From positions 4,340,001 to 4,404,000 of the forward strand of contig NZ_CP012150.1 of assembly GCF_001187505.1 (NCBI RefSeq): a stretch of 64,000 bases of DNA, given 5' to 3'. Below the pieces are notes generated by a model that was given only the letters and a program-made list of their open reading frames with translations, was not told where the DNA came from and ran no database searches. Each line of letters starts with the position of its first letter. Positions within the stretch are counted from its first letter, which is position 1. Origin of the DNA: Mycolicibacterium goodii (lineage in GTDB: Bacteria > Actinomycetota > Actinomycetes > Mycobacteriales > Mycobacteriaceae). Of the stretch, positions 40,927-50,190 are shown piece after piece. Both the position numbers and the translations under genes were made by a program.

Positions 40927-41757
40927 CTGGCCACCTGGTTCATCACCGGGGCATCCCGCGGCTTTGGGGTGCTCATCGCCGAAACGGCGCTGGCCGACGG
41001 CCACAACGTGGTCGCGACCGCGCGAGACGCCGCAGCGGCCCGTGCAGCGCTGCCCGACTCCGAGCGACTGCTCACCGCGGCACTGGACGTCAGCGACATC
41101 GATCAGGCGCAGGCGGCGGTGTCAACGGCACTCGAAACCTTCGGCAGCATCGACGTATTGGTCAACAACGCGGGCCGCGGCGTGCTCGGTGCCGTCGAGG
41201 AGGTGTCCGACGCTGAGGCGCGGGCGGTGTTCGAGACCAACGTCTTCGGCGTGCTCAACGTGACCCGGGCCGTGCTGCCGGGTATGCGGAAGCGCCGCAC
41301 CGGCCACATCATCAACTTCAGTTCGGTCGGCGGTTTCGCAGGCAGCATCGGCTGGGGCGTGTACAACGGCACCAAGTTCGCCGTCGAGGGAATCTCGGAG
41401 GCCCTTGCCCTCGAATTGGCGCCGCTGGGCATCCAGGTCACCATCGTCGAACCCGGGTACTTCCGGACCGACTTCCTGGACGGCTCCAGCCTGCAGTTCG
41501 CCGCCACCGCGTTGGAGGACTACGCCGAGACGTCCGGGCAGATGCGCGACCGTGCGCAGGCCGTGAGCCATCAGCAACCCGGCGACCCACGGGCCGGCGC
41601 CCGCGTCGTCGTCGACATCGGGGGACGAGCGGACGCCCCGCTGCGGTTACCGCTGGGCGCCGACGCGGTCGAACGGATCGAAGCCAAGCTGAAATCGGTC
41701 GCGGCGAATCTGGATCAGGTTCGCCAGCAGTCGATTTCGACGAGCTTCGCCGGTTAA
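40927..41757 (+). CDS. Short-chain dehydrogenase with apparent CTG start
   Basis: A 276-residue SDR. The Rossmann motif ATWFITGASRGFG, NNAG (VNNAGRGVLG), catalytic Ser (INFSSVGGFAG) and Y-x3-K (GVYNGTKFAVEG) are intact. The first standard start in frame (GTG 40969) would remove the TGASRGFG cofactor loop. CTG at 40927 restores it and sits 6 bases after GAGGA (40916-40920), so CTG is taken as the start. The family looks like NAD(P)-dependent ketone or aldehyde reductases; it is coupled to the alcohol dehydrogenase gene upstream. Confidence 0.8.
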   Translation: MATWFITGASRGFGVLIAETALADGHNVVATARDAAAARAALPDSERLLTAALDVSDIDQAQAAVSTALETFGSIDVLVNNAGRGVLGAVEEVSDAEARAVFETNVFGVLNVTRAVLPGMRKRRTGHIINFSSVGGFAGSIGWGVYNGTKFAVEGISEALALELAPLGIQVTIVEPGYFRTDFLDGSSLQFAATALEDYAETSGQMRDRAQAVSHQQPGDPRAGARVVVDIGGRADAPLRLPLGADAVERIEAKLKSVAANLDQVRQQSISTSFAG

Positions 41758-41845
41758 CCAGCGCAATTGCTCGGTTGAGCACCCGAGCGAGCGAAACCGC
41801 TGTCGACGACGTTCATACCTACGTGACGACGTCGGAACGTAGGCG

Positions 41846-42225
41846 TTGATCGACCGTGAAGAGGAGGTGTCTGAACTCGCCACGGAACTTGGTCAGTCGG
41901 CATATCTGATGGACGTGTCGTCGGAGTCGATGGTCACAAATCTGCGTGGAGTATTCCTGTGTACCAGGGAGTTCGGCCGGGGGATGGTCGAGCGCGGATG
42001 GGGACGGGCACGTTGCGTACTCGGCGGCCAAGGCGGGCATCCTCGGGATGTCACGTGTACTGGCCCGATGCGGCGCGCGCGCAGGTGATCGAGAAGATCC
42101 CCACTCGGCGCCTGGCCACTTTTGATGACGTCAGCTCGACAGTGCTGTACCTGGCCGCCGACGCGGCGAGCATGGTCAACGGCCACAACTTCGTCGTCGA
42201 CGGCGGCGCGAGCGTCGTCTTCTGA
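41846..42225 (+). pseudogene. Degenerate short-chain dehydrogenase gene (frameshifted, deleted)
   Basis: SDR-like segments occur consecutively in three different frames: SESMVTNLRGVFLCTREFGRGMVERGWGR (from about 41924), the Y-x3-K region AYSAAKAGILGMSRVLAR (from 42012), and IEKIPTRRLATFDDVSSTVLYLAADAASMVNGHNFVVDGGASV (to the stop at 42225). At least two frameshifts separate them. The N-terminal Rossmann half and most of the substrate loop are missing. It is therefore a decaying FabG-like gene of about 750 bp original size. Confidence 0.75.
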
Positions 42226-42294
42226 CGCGGCGCCGAAGCTCTCGGTTCGCGGCGGCGTTCTACAGAAGGTAAGCGACTCGGCGATGGGAGCGGC

Positions 42295-43476
42295 ATGACG
42301 ACAACGGAGACAACTGCGGTGACCCGCGACGAATTGCTCGACAGGGCAACCGCATTACAGCCGCTGCTGGCTCGTCATTCCGGCGACAGCGACATCCACC
42401 GACGTCTACCCGACGAGGTGATCGACGCGCTGACGCAGGCCGGCCTGTTCCGGCTGATTACGCCGCGTCGCTTTGGCGGCTATGCCGTTCCGTCGCGCAC
42501 AGTGGTCGAGGTCAGCGAAACCCTTGCCATGGCCGATGCTTCGGCGGGCTGGGTGGTGGGGCTCAACGCCAATGTCGCATGGGCCGCTGCGCACGGCACC
42601 GAGCAGATGCAGCAGGAGATCTTCGGCGCGAACCCGGACGTCAAACTCGCGGGCAGCGGACAGCCGGCTCCCGCGCGGCTTGTCGACGGTGGCGTGCAGT
42701 TCAGCGGCCGATGGTCTTACGCATCAGGTTCGCCGCACGCCGACTGGGCCGGGGTCGGGGTGGCGGTGGACAAGGGAGACGGTGAGCTGCCCGAAATGAT
42801 GGTCTCGTTCGTGCCGAGGTCCGAGATGCGTCTGGAGGACACCTGGCACACCGTGGGCATGCGCGGCAGCGGCAGCAACACCTGGGCGGGCGAGGACATC
42901 TTCGTGCCCGAGCATCGGCTGATGCCCCTCGGTGGTGTCGTGGAGCCTTCACCGCTCGAGGAAGAACCCGTCTACCGCCTGCCGGTCGGAACGGTGGGGA
43001 CGATGACCGTGATGGGGCCCGTGCTGGGGTTGGGCCGTGCGGCGCTGCAGTACACGATCGAGAAAACGTCCTCGAAAGGTTTGCAACACACGTTCATCGC
43101 TCGGCAGAGCGATTCCGTCGGTGTTCAGATGCAGATCGCCGAGGCGGCGCTGAAGATCGAGACGGCGCGTTTGCATGTCTACCGGGCCACCGACGATCTC
43201 GCCGAGGCCACGTTGCGGCCGGAAACCCTCGACTACGCGCTGCGTGCCCGGGTGCGTGGGGTCGCAGGTTACGCCGCCCAACAGGTCCTTGAGGCCATCC
43301 AGACGCTGCTCAGCGTGCACGGATCTGGGTCGTTTGCGGAATCCAACCCCATGCAACGGATCTGGCGCGACGCCAATGTCGCGGCCCGGCACGCCGGCGT
43401 CAACACCGCGATCGGCCTTGAGGTGTTCGGCAAGTCGTTGCTCGGAGTGCCGGAGCGCATCAGCCCGCTGGTGTGA
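42295..43476 (+). CDS. Acyl-CoA dehydrogenase-fold flavin monooxygenase (HsaA-like)
   Basis: A 393-residue protein with acyl-CoA dehydrogenase fold, best matching group D flavin monooxygenases such as HsaA, DszC and p-hydroxyphenylacetate hydroxylase oxygenase components. It has the N-terminal helical domain FRLITPRRFGGYAVPSRTVVEVSETLAMADASAGW, the middle segment FSGRWSYASGSPHADWAGVG, and DTWHTVGMRGSGSNTW. It lacks the catalytic Glu context of true acyl-CoA dehydrogenases and would need a separate flavin reductase, none of which is seen nearby. Its 3' end overlaps the convergent methyltransferase gene by 17 bp. Confidence 0.83.
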   Translation: MTTTETTAVTRDELLDRATALQPLLARHSGDSDIHRRLPDEVIDALTQAGLFRLITPRRFGGYAVPSRTVVEVSETLAMADASAGWVVGLNANVAWAAAHGTEQMQQEIFGANPDVKLAGSGQPAPARLVDGGVQFSGRWSYASGSPHADWAGVGVAVDKGDGELPEMMVSFVPRSEMRLEDTWHTVGMRGSGSNTWAGEDIFVPEHRLMPLGGVVEPSPLEEEPVYRLPVGTVGTMTVMGPVLGLGRAALQYTIEKTSSKGLQHTFIARQSDSVGVQMQIAEAALKIETARLHVYRATDDLAEATLRPETLDYALRARVRGVAGYAAQQVLEAIQTLLSVHGSGSFAESNPMQRIWRDANVAARHAGVNTAIGLEVFGKSLLGVPERISPLV

Positions 43477-44257
43477 CGTTTGGGTCCCTGGTGGCGATGA
43501 GGACCTCCAGGCTGACGGGTTCGATGAAGTACCCGGACGAATCGATGTCGAGCAACGCCGCTGTCACCTTGTCCTCGAAGGCGGAACGCCGGTCACCGAG
43601 AAGCCGGCGCAAGGGCAATGAGGTCGAGTAGAGGTAGCCGATGGCTTGCTCGACTGTCCACGTCCGCTCGAATTCATAGACTTGCCGACGTACGTGCCGG
43701 AATGGGGATTTGGCGAGTATCTGTTCGTGCGTCTGCCAGGCCCGGGTCCTCGCCGTTCCGACACGGTCATTGTTCAGGAAGAGTTTTTGGACTTCTTCAA
43801 TGGCCTGTTGCCAAGGTGTGGTCGGGAGGACGAGGCAGCTGTCATTGGCGATGACGACGCTTCCGCCGTCGTCAACGGTCTCGTCGAGAGCGGCCAGGAC
43901 CTGTTGACGGTTCATCCAATGGAAGGACCGGCCCATCGTCACCAACCTGAAGTGACCGAGGCCTGCCGGCAACTGCTCTGAACTACCCTGGAACCACGTA
44001 ACATTCGTGACACCGCGTTCTCTTGCGTGCCGGTCGGCTTCGGCCAGCATCCCGGATTCGGGATCGATGCCGACGGCTTCGGTGACGTGACGTGCGAGGG
44101 GAAGCGTCAGTTGGCCCGTGCCGCAGCCGAGATCGAGCAGGCGACCGGTGCCGTCCAGGCTCAGGTGGACGACGAGGTCGTCGACGAAGGCGGGCGGATT
44201 ATCCGTCTGGGTAGAGAGCTGCTGGTTTTCGGCCGCATCCGACCACCGGGCCGCCAT
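43460..44257 (-). CDS. Class I SAM-dependent methyltransferase
   Basis: A 265-residue methyltransferase. Motif I LLDLGCGTGQLTLPLAR binds SAM, followed by AVGIDPESGMLAEAD (acidic motif II) and FRLVTMGRSFHWMNRQQVL. It belongs to the UbiE/type 11 group. The ATG at 44257 is preferred; the longer frame to 44329 would overlap the divergent HNH gene's start. The substrate is unknown. Confidence 0.83.
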   Translation of the reverse strand: MAARWSDAAENQQLSTQTDNPPAFVDDLVVHLSLDGTGRLLDLGCGTGQLTLPLARHVTEAVGIDPESGMLAEADRHARERGVTNVTWFQGSSEQLPAGLGHFRLVTMGRSFHWMNRQQVLAALDETVDDGGSVVIANDSCLVLPTTPWQQAIEEVQKLFLNNDRVGTARTRAWQTHEQILAKSPFRHVRRQVYEFERTWTVEQAIGYLYSTSLPLRRLLGDRRSAFEDKVTAALLDIDSSGYFIEPVSLEVLIATRDPNVTPAG

Positions 44258-44327
44258 CCGATACGGCGTTCTTCGGATCGTGAGGTGGTGACACCTACTT
44301 GTCGGTGCGTGGGTGTAGCGTGAGGGC

Positions 44328-45626
44328 ATGTTCGAAAGTATGTTCGATATCGATCCGCAGGCGCCTGAGGCCGACCTGCGCGATCACATCGAGCAGCTCG
44401 AACGCCTGAAATCGAAGGCGGCCGCCGCGCAGGCCAGGGCCGCGGCGCTGTGGGACGAGAAACGCCGCGCCGCCGAGGCCGCCGCCGGTGTGCGTGCAGC
44501 CAAGCGCGGCAAGGGTTTGAGCACCGAGATCGCCCTGGCCCGCCGCGAAGCCCCCAACGCCGGCGGACGCCACCTCGGCCTGGCGCGTGCGCTGGTCGAC
44601 GAATTGCCCTACACACTGGCGGCTCTCGAATGCGGGGCGCTGTCGGAATGGCGTGCCACCTTGATTGTCCGGGAATCCTCGTGCCTGTCGCCGGAATTAC
44701 GCCGCCAATTCGATGCCGAACTGAGCGCCGACCCCGCCCGCTTCGACGGGTGGGGCGATTCCCGTGTCGCGGCCGAGGCGAAAAAGATCGTCTGCCGCCT
44801 CGACATCGGCGCGGTGCTCGACCGCTCAGCGCAGGCGGAGAAAGACCGCCGTGTCACGCTGCGCCCGGCGCCGGACGCCATGACGAGGCTGACGGTGCTG
44901 CTGCCCATGAAGCAGGGCGTGGCCGTGTTTGCCGCGCTGAATCAGGCGGCCAACACGACTTTCGATGAACGCAACCGTGGTCAGGTCATGGCCGATACGG
45001 TTTTCGAACGTGTCACCGGTCGTCCCGCGGACGCACCTGTCCCGGTCAACCTCAACCTGGTGATGGCCGACACCACCCTGTTCGGCGACGACGACCTACC
45101 CGCCTGGGTGCAGGAGTACGGCCCCGTCCCGGCTGAGGTCGCGCGGCGCATGGTCGTCGACGCCACCCTCGACGAGAAAGCCAGAGCCGCTGTGCGCAGG
45201 CTCTACCGGCACCCGAAGTCCGGCCAGTTGGTCGCGATGGAGTCCAAGAGCAGACTGTTCCCGAAAGGGCTCGCCACATTCATCGGGTTGCGGGATCAAA
45301 CGTGTCGCACACCGTACTGCAACGCGCCGGTTCGTCACCGCGACCACGCTGTCCCGCACCGCGAAGGTGGCCCCACCAGCGCCACCAACGGACTGGGCCT
45401 CTGCGAAGCGTGCAACTACACCAAAGAGGCCGACGACTGGACGGTCACCACGACGCTGACCCCCGACGGGGACCACGTCGCCGAGTACATCACGCCGACC
45501 GGTGCGGTCTACCGCAGCACTGCACCACCGTTGCCCGGCCCACTGAGCGATCGTGAACGGGAACGCGACCGCAGGCTGGCCGAAGCCGGCTTCACCATCA
45601 CGAGGCTCACCTTCGACGCTGCGTGA
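44328..45626 (+). CDS. DUF222/13E12-type HNH endonuclease-domain protein
   Basis: A 432-residue member of the mycobacterial 13E12/DUF222 family. An N-terminal coiled-coil-like helix (LRDHIEQLERLKSKAAAAQARAAAL) precedes the DUF222 domain. A C-terminal HNH nuclease core reads CRTPYCNAPVRHRDHAVPHREGGPTSATNGLGLCEACN, with two CxxC-type zinc pairs and the HRDH and Asn residues. Such genes exist in multiple copies and are suspected mobile or selfish elements, but no flanking repeats are visible here. The end KEADDWTV...TGAVYRSTAPPLPG is the usual family tail. Confidence 0.88.
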   Translation: MFESMFDIDPQAPEADLRDHIEQLERLKSKAAAAQARAAALWDEKRRAAEAAAGVRAAKRGKGLSTEIALARREAPNAGGRHLGLARALVDELPYTLAALECGALSEWRATLIVRESSCLSPELRRQFDAELSADPARFDGWGDSRVAAEAKKIVCRLDIGAVLDRSAQAEKDRRVTLRPAPDAMTRLTVLLPMKQGVAVFAALNQAANTTFDERNRGQVMADTVFERVTGRPADAPVPVNLNLVMADTTLFGDDDLPAWVQEYGPVPAEVARRMVVDATLDEKARAAVRRLYRHPKSGQLVAMESKSRLFPKGLATFIGLRDQTCRTPYCNAPVRHRDHAVPHREGGPTSATNGLGLCEACNYTKEADDWTVTTTLTPDGDHVAEYITPTGAVYRSTAPPLPGPLSDRERERDRRLAEAGFTITRLTFDAA

Positions 45627-45687
45627 GCGCGCGGATGGGTGTGTGAAAGCTGCGCTGGTGCAGTGCCGCCCGAGTAGCATTCGGCCA

Positions 45688-46224
45688 ATGGCCGACCTGT
45701 TGAACGGCATACCCCGCGTGGACCCGACACGTGAGCCGACGCTGATGCGCCGGGCGGCGGGGCGCATCTTGTCGACGGAACTCGGATCGGCCCTGCACCG
45801 GCACATCATGGCGCCGGCGGACAAACGCCTGATGCGCCTCACCGGCGGGCGCGTCCACTTCGGCAAAGGCGTCATGCCGCTGGTGTTGCTGCGCACCAAG
45901 GGCGCGAAGTCCGGGATCGAGCGGGAGGTGACGTTGGCGTACTTCACCGACGGTGACGACGTCGTGCTGGTCGCCTCGAACTATGGGCAGGCCAAACATC
46001 CGAGCTGGTATCACAACCTGCTCGCCAACCCCACATGCCAATTGTTCGCCGAGGGCAACCCGGACAGCGGCGGCACCTTCGTGGCGCGCCCCACTGAGGG
46101 CGCCGACCATGACCGCCTGTTCGCCCTGGTCGAGCGATACGCGTCGAACTTCAGCTCATATGCCGCCCACACCAAGGGAATCCGCGAAATTCCCGTGCTG
46201 CGGCTCACACCCGCAGGTCAGTGA
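45688..46224 (+). CDS. Deazaflavin (F420)-dependent nitroreductase (Ddn family)
   Basis: A 178-residue Ddn-like protein with split beta-barrel fold. Family motifs are LVLLRTKGAKSGIEREVTLAYFTDGDDVVLVASNYGQAKHPSWYHNLLANPTC. It reduces quinones or nitroimidazoles with F420H2. The ATG at 45688 was chosen where homology starts, though an upstream frame is open; no strong Shine-Dalgarno sequence is seen. Its stop overlaps the end of the convergent DinB-like gene by 7 bp. Confidence 0.85.
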   Translation: MADLLNGIPRVDPTREPTLMRRAAGRILSTELGSALHRHIMAPADKRLMRLTGGRVHFGKGVMPLVLLRTKGAKSGIEREVTLAYFTDGDDVVLVASNYGQAKHPSWYHNLLANPTCQLFAEGNPDSGGTFVARPTEGADHDRLFALVERYASNFSSYAAHTKGIREIPVLRLTPAGQ

Positions 46225-46724
46225 GCGGCACGCAGCATCCGCAGTTGGCCGATCTCAGCGGCGTTCTTGGTCAGCTCGACATTGAGCCATAACACCGTGT
46301 CGGCCACGGTACGGCCGGACCCCTCACTCCACGGAAACGCCGACGGCGCAGACAGATCGGCGTCGGACAACGATGCGAGCAGATCGCGCCACTGATCACC
46401 GAGCCGACGAATCCGCGAGACGGACGCATCGGTGCCCGGCCAGGAAATCGAAGCGCGGTCCGGCACCGGGGAGCCCGACAGGTGGGCAAGCGCCGTCGAC
46501 CACCAGAAGATCATGTGCCACGTCGTCCACCCGACCGTCGGGACAGGGATGGGATCGGGTTCGGTGTCCGCCCAGTCGGGCCACCACAAACCGGACTCGT
46601 CGCGGTGCACCGTCCACACCAACGGCGCAGGCTCCCACAGGAAGTCGTCCTCGGCAAGGGCCGACAGATGCAGATCGGCCAACGCCCAGGCCAGCTCGAA
46701 CTGCCGTCGGATCTGCTCGATCAT
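46218..46724 (-). CDS. DinB-superfamily protein
   Basis: A 168-residue four-helix-bundle protein of the DinB/YfiT group (MIEQIRRQFELAWALADLHLSALAEDDFLW; TVGWTTWHMIFWWSTALAHL; LNVELTKNAAEIGQLRML). It has His residues at the positions used for metal binding (VHRD, WHMIFWW, and a final Asn/Glu near ELTKNAAEI). Members are metal-dependent thiol transferases or have unknown roles. The ATG overlaps the stop of the thioesterase gene (ATGA), and it ends a three-gene overlapping operon. Confidence 0.8.
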   Translation of the reverse strand: MIEQIRRQFELAWALADLHLSALAEDDFLWEPAPLVWTVHRDESGLWWPDWADTEPDPIPVPTVGWTTWHMIFWWSTALAHLSGSPVPDRASISWPGTDASVSRIRRLGDQWRDLLASLSDADLSAPSAFPWSEGSGRTVADTVLWLNVELTKNAAEIGQLRMLRAAH

Positions 46725-47518
46725 GGTGCGCGCATCACCAGCAGGGTCTGCGCCGAGGTCCCGATGAAACCCTTGCAGTCGAAGAGTTCGGCCGTTGTCA
46801 CCCCGACACCGTCCGGCCCGATCGAGGCGCGGGCGCGAACCGCGAAGTCGGAACCCTCGGGCAGCCGGTGCAGATGGACGGTGGTGTCGGTGTTCATGAA
46901 CATGAACTTCGTCGGATCCAGCACCGCGCCAACGCCATTCGCCGAGTCGACCACCAGCGCCAGGCGCTGCACGGCGGTGGTCTCCTCGTCGTCGACCACC
47001 GAGGCCAGCGGACTCATCCACGCCTCGGCGGCCGCACCCTCGGGGGTGACCTGCCGCCGCCAGGTCACGGTGTCGAGGTAGCCGGGCGCACCCGCCCAGC
47101 TGTGTGCGACGTCGGCCTGAGGACCCTCGACCAGGGGCGGGTGACGGTCGGTGGCGACATCGCTGGTGTCGCTGGTGGCCAGCAGCCACGCGCTGACCTT
47201 GGCCACGGCGCGCCACTGCCCGTCGGGTCGCGCCGCGGCCATCTCGGCGACCGCGAGCGAGATGCGGGATCCGGGCCGCTCGACCCGTGCCCGAACCCGC
47301 ACCGGCGCAACGGGAATGGCACCCAGGATGTCCAGCGTCAACCGGCCGATTCGCAGGCCGGACCCGGCCATGAGTTCCTCGATGGCCTTGGTGAGCAGGG
47401 CCAGCGGCGGCGACCCGTGCTGGATGCTCTCGTCCCAGTTGCTGCGGGTGTCGGGGGTGGACTCGAACAGGTGGTACTCGCCGTCGACACCCAGGCGCCG
47501 GTAGTGACAACCGATCAT
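46721..47518 (-). CDS. Acyl-CoA thioesterase family protein (double hotdog)
   Basis: A 265-residue double-hotdog protein of the TesB-like / thioesterase superfamily 3 type (HLFESTPDTRSNWDESIQHGSPPLALLTKAIEEL; RIGRLTLDILGAIPVAPVRVRARVERPGSRI; TVHLHRLPEGSDFAVRARASIGPDGVGVTTAELFDCKGFIGTSAQTL). It hydrolyses acyl-CoA. It overlaps the RecB-like nuclease gene upstream and the DinB gene downstream by 4 bp each, so the three are co-translated, although their functions look unrelated. Confidence 0.83.
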   Translation of the reverse strand: MIGCHYRRLGVDGEYHLFESTPDTRSNWDESIQHGSPPLALLTKAIEELMAGSGLRIGRLTLDILGAIPVAPVRVRARVERPGSRISLAVAEMAAARPDGQWRAVAKVSAWLLATSDTSDVATDRHPPLVEGPQADVAHSWAGAPGYLDTVTWRRQVTPEGAAAEAWMSPLASVVDDEETTAVQRLALVVDSANGVGAVLDPTKFMFMNTDTTVHLHRLPEGSDFAVRARASIGPDGVGVTTAELFDCKGFIGTSAQTLLVMRAP

Positions 47519-48390
47519 GCGGCGCCGGCCTCCTGGAGCACCGCATCGGGATCACCGTCGTCGATCTGCTCCGGCCAACCCGGGTACGGCGGCGGGGCGC
47601 CGCCGAACGCCGGGCACAGCGACTGATGCGCACACCACGCGCACAGGCGCGAAGGATTCGGCCGGAAATCCCCGCTGGCCCCGGCGGCCTGGATGGCCTT
47701 CCAGATCGCGATCAGGGTGCGCTCGAACCGCAGCAGCTCGGCGCGCTCGGGGGAGTAGTCGAGCACCTGCCCGTCGGCGAGGTACAGCAGCCGCAGCCGG
47801 GCCGGCATCACCTCACGCGACCGCAGCAGCGCCACGGCGTAGAACTTCATCTGGAACAGCGCCTTGAACTCGGCGAGTTCGCGTGCCGCCGCGGGTGCCT
47901 TGCCGGTCTTGTAGTCGACGACGCGTACCTCGCCGGTCGGTGCGACGTCGATGCGGTCGACGTAGCCGCGCAGCAACGTGCCGTCGGCGAGCTCGACCTC
48001 GATGAGTTGTTCGCAGCACTGCGGATCGAACCGGGTGGGGTCCTCCAGCCGGTAATAACCCGTGAGCAACGCCTTGGCCTCGCTCAGCAGCACGTCACGC
48101 TCCGCGAGGGCGGCGAGGTCGGGATCGGCGGCGACCACACGGTCCCAGGCCGGCTCGACGAGGCGCAGCGCGGTGTCGGGCACCCGCTCATGGGCGGGCA
48201 GACCGTACAGATCCTCCAGCGCCGCGTGCACGAGAGTTCCCCGCAACTGTGCGGTCGACCGCGGCTCGGGAAGCCGGTCGATGGCGCGGAACCGGTACAG
48301 CAGAGGGCACTGCTTGAAATCGCTCGCGCGGGACGGTGACAGGGCCGGCCGGCGCTGGCCGGCAGCGCCGCGCACGGGTTCCTCACTCAT
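47515..48390 (-). CDS. RecB-family PD-(D/E)XK exonuclease with Fe-S cluster (Rv2119-like)
   Basis: A 291-residue Cas4/RecB-type nuclease. Conserved blocks are SPSRASDFKQCPLLYRF (first Cys), GTLVHAALEDLY (His), VDRIDVAPTGEVRVVDYKTGK (Asp...Asp-x-Lys catalytic motif), QMKFYAVAL (QxxxY) and the C-terminal triplet CAWCAHQSLC. One Cys plus three distal Cys match the 4Fe-4S staple of AddB/Cas4 proteins. The ATG at 48390 starts just before homology. It is divergent from trmI, as Rv2119 is from Rv2118c. Confidence 0.87.
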   Translation of the reverse strand: MSEEPVRGAAGQRRPALSPSRASDFKQCPLLYRFRAIDRLPEPRSTAQLRGTLVHAALEDLYGLPAHERVPDTALRLVEPAWDRVVAADPDLAALAERDVLLSEAKALLTGYYRLEDPTRFDPQCCEQLIEVELADGTLLRGYVDRIDVAPTGEVRVVDYKTGKAPAAARELAEFKALFQMKFYAVALLRSREVMPARLRLLYLADGQVLDYSPERAELLRFERTLIAIWKAIQAAGASGDFRPNPSRLCAWCAHQSLCPAFGGAPPPYPGWPEQIDDGDPDAVLQEAGAA

Positions 48391-48404
48391 ACCCGGGAGC
48401 CTAG

Positions 48405-49322
<918 letters not shown>

Positions 49323-49327
49323 ACGCG

Positions 49328-49621
49328 CTAGTCGTCGCTGCGGTGCAGACCGCGGCGGGTCGACAGCAACTCCAGCTCCGGATGCGCGGCCACCATCCGC
49401 TCGGCCGCGTCGAGCAGTTCGACCACGTGCGCGCGGTCGGCGGCCACCACGGCGACACCGATACCGGTACGGCGGTGCAGATTCTGCATGCCGGTCTCAG
49501 CGGCCGACACGACCAACTTGCGGCGAAGCTCGGCGATCACCGGCCGGATCACCGAGCGCTTCTCCTTGAGCGAGCGCACGTCGCCGAGCAGCAGATCGCA
49601 CTCCAGCCAGCCGATCCACAT
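49328..49621 (-). CDS. DUF503 (YlxP-like) protein, Rv2117-like
   Basis: A 97-residue ferredoxin-like DUF503 protein (MWIGWLECDLLLGDVRSLKEKRSVIRPVIAELRRK; TGIGVAVVAADRAHVVELLDAAERMV). The family is often linked with ribosome-binding factor genes in other bacteria; its role here is unknown. In M. tuberculosis the orthologue also sits between the TrmI and LppK genes. It is 4 bp downstream of the lppK-like gene on the same strand. Confidence 0.9.
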   Translation of the reverse strand: MWIGWLECDLLLGDVRSLKEKRSVIRPVIAELRRKLVVSAAETGMQNLHRRTGIGVAVVAADRAHVVELLDAAERMVAAHPELELLSTRRGLHRSDD

Positions 49622-49625
49622 GAAC

Positions 49626-50183
49626 TCAGGGGGTCGGGGTGGGAGTCGGCTGGTCGGCCGGCTGGTCGGCTGGGGCGCCCATCTCCAGCAGCATGTCGGC
49701 AGTGTGCCGGGTCAACTGCCAGTCGGGGCCCTTGGGTGTGAATTCCATGGGGAAGGTGAACTGCCCTGGCGCATCTCCGTCGCCTGCGGTGACGTGGATG
49801 GTCGCGACGACGTTGCCGGTGTCGGACTCCGACCACGCCAGATCGGTCGCCTCGAAGGTCAGCGGCGTGAAACCGTTGTCGGCCAATGCCCGCCCGAATT
49901 TGTCGAGGGCCTCCGCGTCGTCCGGGGTGGCCTGCTCGACCAGGCCGACCTTCTCGGCTCCGGGGACGTTGAGGTCGGCCAGGCGGTACAGCACCCCGGT
50001 GAGCGCCTCAGGGGCGGGCAGCGGGTGCGCCGGCGGGGGAGCGGGGGTGGTCACCGCCGGCGACGCCGACGGTACGGCCGCGGGCCTGTCGGCCTGGCGG
50101 TCGTCGCTGCCACATCCAGATAGCCCAAGTGCCGCCACGGCGACCGTGGCGGCACTCAGGACTGCGATTCGGTACCGGATCAA
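49626..50183 (-). CDS. lppK: LppK-like lipoprotein (Mtb12 family)
   Basis: A 185-residue lipoprotein. The signal peptide LIRYRIAVLSAATVAVAALGLSGC ends in lipobox LSGC (Cys24). A Pro/Ala-rich linker is followed by a cystatin-like Mtb12 domain (LTGVLYRLADLNVPGAEKVGLVEQATPDDAEALDKF; PDWQLTRHTADMLLEM). The start is TTG at 50183, giving a normal signal peptide; the frame upstream overlaps the preceding gene. It is transcribed 7 bp after a second Mtb12-like gene, in the mycobacterial lppK position next to mpa. Confidence 0.85.
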   Translation of the reverse strand: MIRYRIAVLSAATVAVAALGLSGCGSDDRQADRPAAVPSASPAVTTPAPPPAHPLPAPEALTGVLYRLADLNVPGAEKVGLVEQATPDDAEALDKFGRALADNGFTPLTFEATDLAWSESDTGNVVATIHVTAGDGDAPGQFTFPMEFTPKGPDWQLTRHTADMLLEMGAPADQPADQPTPTPTP

Positions 50184-50190
50184 CGACCCG

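Noticed and set aside
41818..41843. Inverted repeat CCTACGT-N12-ACGTAGG before the SDR pseudogene
   Set aside because: Arms of 7 bp with a 12-bp spacer are expected by chance in this length of DNA, and the downstream gene is dead.
42295..43476. Acyl-CoA dehydrogenase-fold gene as the missing BbsG of the bbs-like operon
   Set aside because: Its motifs are those of HsaA-type flavin monooxygenases, and it lies 3 kb away behind unrelated genes and a pseudogene.
44328..45626. DUF222/HNH gene as part of a mobile element
   Set aside because: No direct or inverted flanking repeats, integrase or second copy is visible in the window, so it is listed only as a gene.
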